From the NCBI GenBank assembly GCA_019247235.1, contig JAFAPG010000131.1:1-6567 (forward strand): a stretch of 6,567 nt of DNA. The letters are read 5' to 3'. The stretch comes from Acidobacteriota bacterium (lineage in GTDB: Bacteria; Acidobacteriota; Terriglobia; Terriglobales; Acidobacteriaceae). Positions 5,274 through 6,567 of the stretch are shown piece by piece. Position 1 is the stretch's first letter. Each line of letters opens with the position of its first letter. The notes under the pieces were generated by a model. It did not search any database. It was not told the origin of the DNA and worked only from the letters and a program-made list of their open reading frames with translations. The position numbers and the translations under genes were made by a program.

Positions 5274-6308
5274 ATGAAATATCGGCTGCTCGGAAATAGC
5301 GGTCTACGAGTCGCGGAGCTCTGTCTTGGCACCATGACCTTTGGAGAAGATTGGGGTTGGGGCGCTACCAAGGACGATTCGCACAGCATCTATGACGCAT
5401 ATCGAGCCGCAGGCGGCAACTTCGTGGACAGCGCCAACGTATACACCAACGGGTCGAGCGAAACTTTTCTTGGCGACTTTATTCGAGGCCACCGGCAAGA
5501 AGTAGTCCTGGCGACCAAATACACCAATGCGACCCAAGGCAAGGATCCGAATGCGGGCGGCAATCACCGCAAGAGCATGGTGCAAGCCCTCGAGGCTTCC
5601 TTGCACCGGCTTAAGACTGACTACATCGACCTCTATTGGCTGCATATTTGGGACCAATTGACACCGGCTGAAGAAGTGATGCGAGCCTTTGATGACCTAG
5701 TGCGTCAAGGCAAAGTACTCTATATCGGGGTGTCTGACTGCCCTTCCTGGTGGGTGGCAAAAGCCAATACTCTGGCTGAATTGCGCGGTTGGACGCAATT
5801 TGTGGGCTTGCAGATTGAATACTCTCTTATCGAGCGCACTGTCGAACGTGAGCTGATTCCTATGGCCCAGGCCTTGAACCTCGGCGTGGTGGCTTGGTCG
5901 CCTCTGGCCGGCGGCCTGTTGAGTGGAAAATACCATTCGGCAACTGCGGGGGAGGCACGTTACGCAAGCGAGATGACAAAGGATTTCATGCGCCGAGGTG
6001 AGCGCACGGATCGCGTCATTCAGGCGCTTAAGAGGACAAGCGAAGAAACCGGCCGCTCGTCCGCCCAGGTCGCGTTAGCCTGGCTACGCTATCGTCAGAC
6101 TCCAGTTATCCCCATCATTGGTGCGCGAAAGGTCTCGCAACTTCAGGATAATCTCGACAGCTTGACTCTAGAGCTTTCTCCTGAGCAACTCTCACGATTG
6201 CATGAAGCTAGCAACATAGACTTGGGCTTCCCCCACGATTTTTATGAAATGGAGCTGGTCAAAAATATGGTTTACGGCGGTATGAGGAAGCAAATTCTTG
6301 CTGCCTGA
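5274..6308 (+). CDS. Aldo/keto reductase, NADPH-dependent
   Basis: This 344-residue soluble (alpha/beta)8-barrel enzyme should reduce aldehydes or ketones with NADPH. The catalytic tetrad is complete: Asp52 and Tyr57 in FVDSANVY, Lys82 in LATKYT and His124 in LYWLHIWD. The opening MKYRLLGNSGLRVAELCLGTMTFG, the loop GVSDCPSWW (152-160), AWSPLAGGLLSGKY (207-220) and the cofactor-phosphate segment IPIIGARKVSQLQDNL (279-294) are those of the long bacterial aldo/keto reductases related to YajO and Tas. GVSD replaces the commoner GVSN at 152-155. The ATG was chosen because GGAGGAG lies 5 bases upstream. It follows the binding-protein-like gene on the same strand by 121 bp with hairpins between, so cotranscription is possible but not certain; I see no convincing promoter of its own. 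An intrinsic terminator follows the stop codon. The natural substrate cannot be inferred. Confidence 0.95.
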   Translation: MKYRLLGNSGLRVAELCLGTMTFGEDWGWGATKDDSHSIYDAYRAAGGNFVDSANVYTNGSSETFLGDFIRGHRQEVVLATKYTNATQGKDPNAGGNHRKSMVQALEASLHRLKTDYIDLYWLHIWDQLTPAEEVMRAFDDLVRQGKVLYIGVSDCPSWWVAKANTLAELRGWTQFVGLQIEYSLIERTVERELIPMAQALNLGVVAWSPLAGGLLSGKYHSATAGEARYASEMTKDFMRRGERTDRVIQALKRTSEETGRSSAQVALAWLRYRQTPVIPIIGARKVSQLQDNLDSLTLELSPEQLSRLHEASNIDLGFPHDFYEMELVKNMVYGGMRKQILAA

Positions 6309-6309
6309 T

Positions 6310-6345
6310 GCGCGCCCCTGTGGATCAGCCATGGCGCGCGGTTTT
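6310..6345 (+). terminator. Intrinsic terminator of the aldo/keto reductase gene
   Basis: A perfect 7-bp GC stem, GCGCGCC (6310-6316) with GGCGCGC (6333-6339), carries an inner stem TGG/CCA (6321-6323 with 6329-6331). It begins two bases after the stop codon and is followed by GG and the T-run TTTT (6342-6345), then CT. On the minus strand no T-run follows the hairpin, so it works clearly only for the plus strand. Confidence 0.8.
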
Positions 6346-6347
6346 CT

Positions 6348-6456
6348 AAGCCAGGCACCGGGAGCCCACTGCACACGCAAGAGCCCGTTACCGTTGCTTC
6401 CTTCCGGACCTGGCGGGGTTGGCGAGAATACGTCGCGTGGGACCGATACCTGACCC
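6348..6456 (-). ncRNA. ffs: Signal recognition particle RNA, small bacterial type (4.5S-like)
   Basis: The RNA partners the Ffh protein and targets nascent membrane proteins to the translocon. The minus strand carries the near-invariant domain IV core GGTCCGGAAGGAAGCA (6410-6395), with the GGAA tetraloop closed by TCC/GGA and the asymmetric loop that binds the Ffh M domain. It is flanked by AACCCCGCCA upstream and ACGGTAACGGGCTC downstream, as in other small SRP RNAs. The ends pair as a long closing stem: GGGTCAGG (6456-6449) with CCTGGCTT (6356-6349), then TATCGG with CCGGTG, and CCCAC with GTGGG, allowing G-U pairs. The length of about 109 bases fits the small form without an Alu domain. 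The 5' end at G6456 agrees with a candidate promoter; the 3' end is set by the stem and may be a few bases off. A spurious reading frame of 88 codons across it is not a gene. Confidence 0.94.
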
Positions 6457-6461
6457 ACGTA

Positions 6462-6490
6462 AGTTTAACATCGCCGGTTTGCTCGGAGGA
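6462..6490 (-). promoter_or_regulatory. Candidate promoter of the SRP RNA gene
   Basis: On the minus strand an extended -10, TG-T-TAAACT (6470-6462; hexamer 4 of 6), ends 6 bases before the proposed RNA start at G6456. The -35 region around 6485-6491 (TTCCTCC) is a poor match, so an extended -10 would have to carry the activity. The remaining bases to 6567 hold no gene I can recognise, only a small CGCGA-TCT-TCGCG dyad at 6540-6552. Confidence 0.4.
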
Positions 6491-6567
6491 AGGTTCCGGT
6501 ATTTCGACTTCATTGTCTTAAGAGTTTCAGAGTTGAAGCCGCGATCTTCGCGCATTGCCGATTGGGC

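Noticed and set aside
6192..6458. Minus-strand frame of 88 codons at the right end
   Set aside because: It covers the SRP RNA and runs antisense into the reductase; the RNA core motif and long closing stem explain the sequence better.
6540..6552. CGCGA-TCT-TCGCG dyad near the right edge
   Set aside because: The stem is short, the loop has three bases and no T-run follows on either strand, so neither a terminator nor an operator can be supported.

Overview
The window most likely comes from an Acidobacteriota chromosome. The main reason is a padR-family regulator placed directly upstream of a long duplicated FtsX/MacB-type permease that begins with a soluble helical N-terminus and has no ATPase beside it. 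This arrangement (ADOP, 'acidobacterial duplicated orphan permease') is typical of that phylum. The assignment is an inference from gene families and order, because no 16S or other taxonomic marker is present.

Layout: four of the six genes lie on the minus strand. From the left edge to 2466 is the ADOP permease, whose 3' end lies beyond base 1. Its small padR-type regulator (2469-2813) ends two bases before the permease start. The 207 bp upstream of padR hold an elaborate nested palindrome at 2821-2874 that overlaps the padR ribosome binding site, and two GC-rich hairpins that may end the next transcript. That transcript carries fabH (3021-4019, minus), a complete 3-oxoacyl-ACP synthase III with its own well-formed sigma70-type promoter.

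A divergent intergenic region (4020-4204) separates fabH from two plus-strand genes. The first (4205-5152) encodes a sugar-type periplasmic-binding-protein fold with no visible signal peptide. The second (5274-6308) encodes an aldo/keto reductase with a complete catalytic tetrad and a strong Shine-Dalgarno. Their 121-bp spacer carries overlapping hairpins. A clear intrinsic terminator follows the reductase. Converging on it from the right is the small bacterial SRP RNA gene (ffs, about 6348-6456, minus), which no protein-coding reading explains.

How the parts work together: padR and the permease form one coupled, probably autoregulated unit. fabH and the SRP RNA are housekeeping functions (start of fatty-acid synthesis; membrane protein targeting). 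The binding-protein-like gene and the reductase may form a small sugar or carbonyl-related unit, but that is inference. I see no insertion sequence, CRISPR array, tRNA or phage feature. No clearly new system is evident. The items most worth a second look are the padR operator and the apparently cytosolic binding protein.
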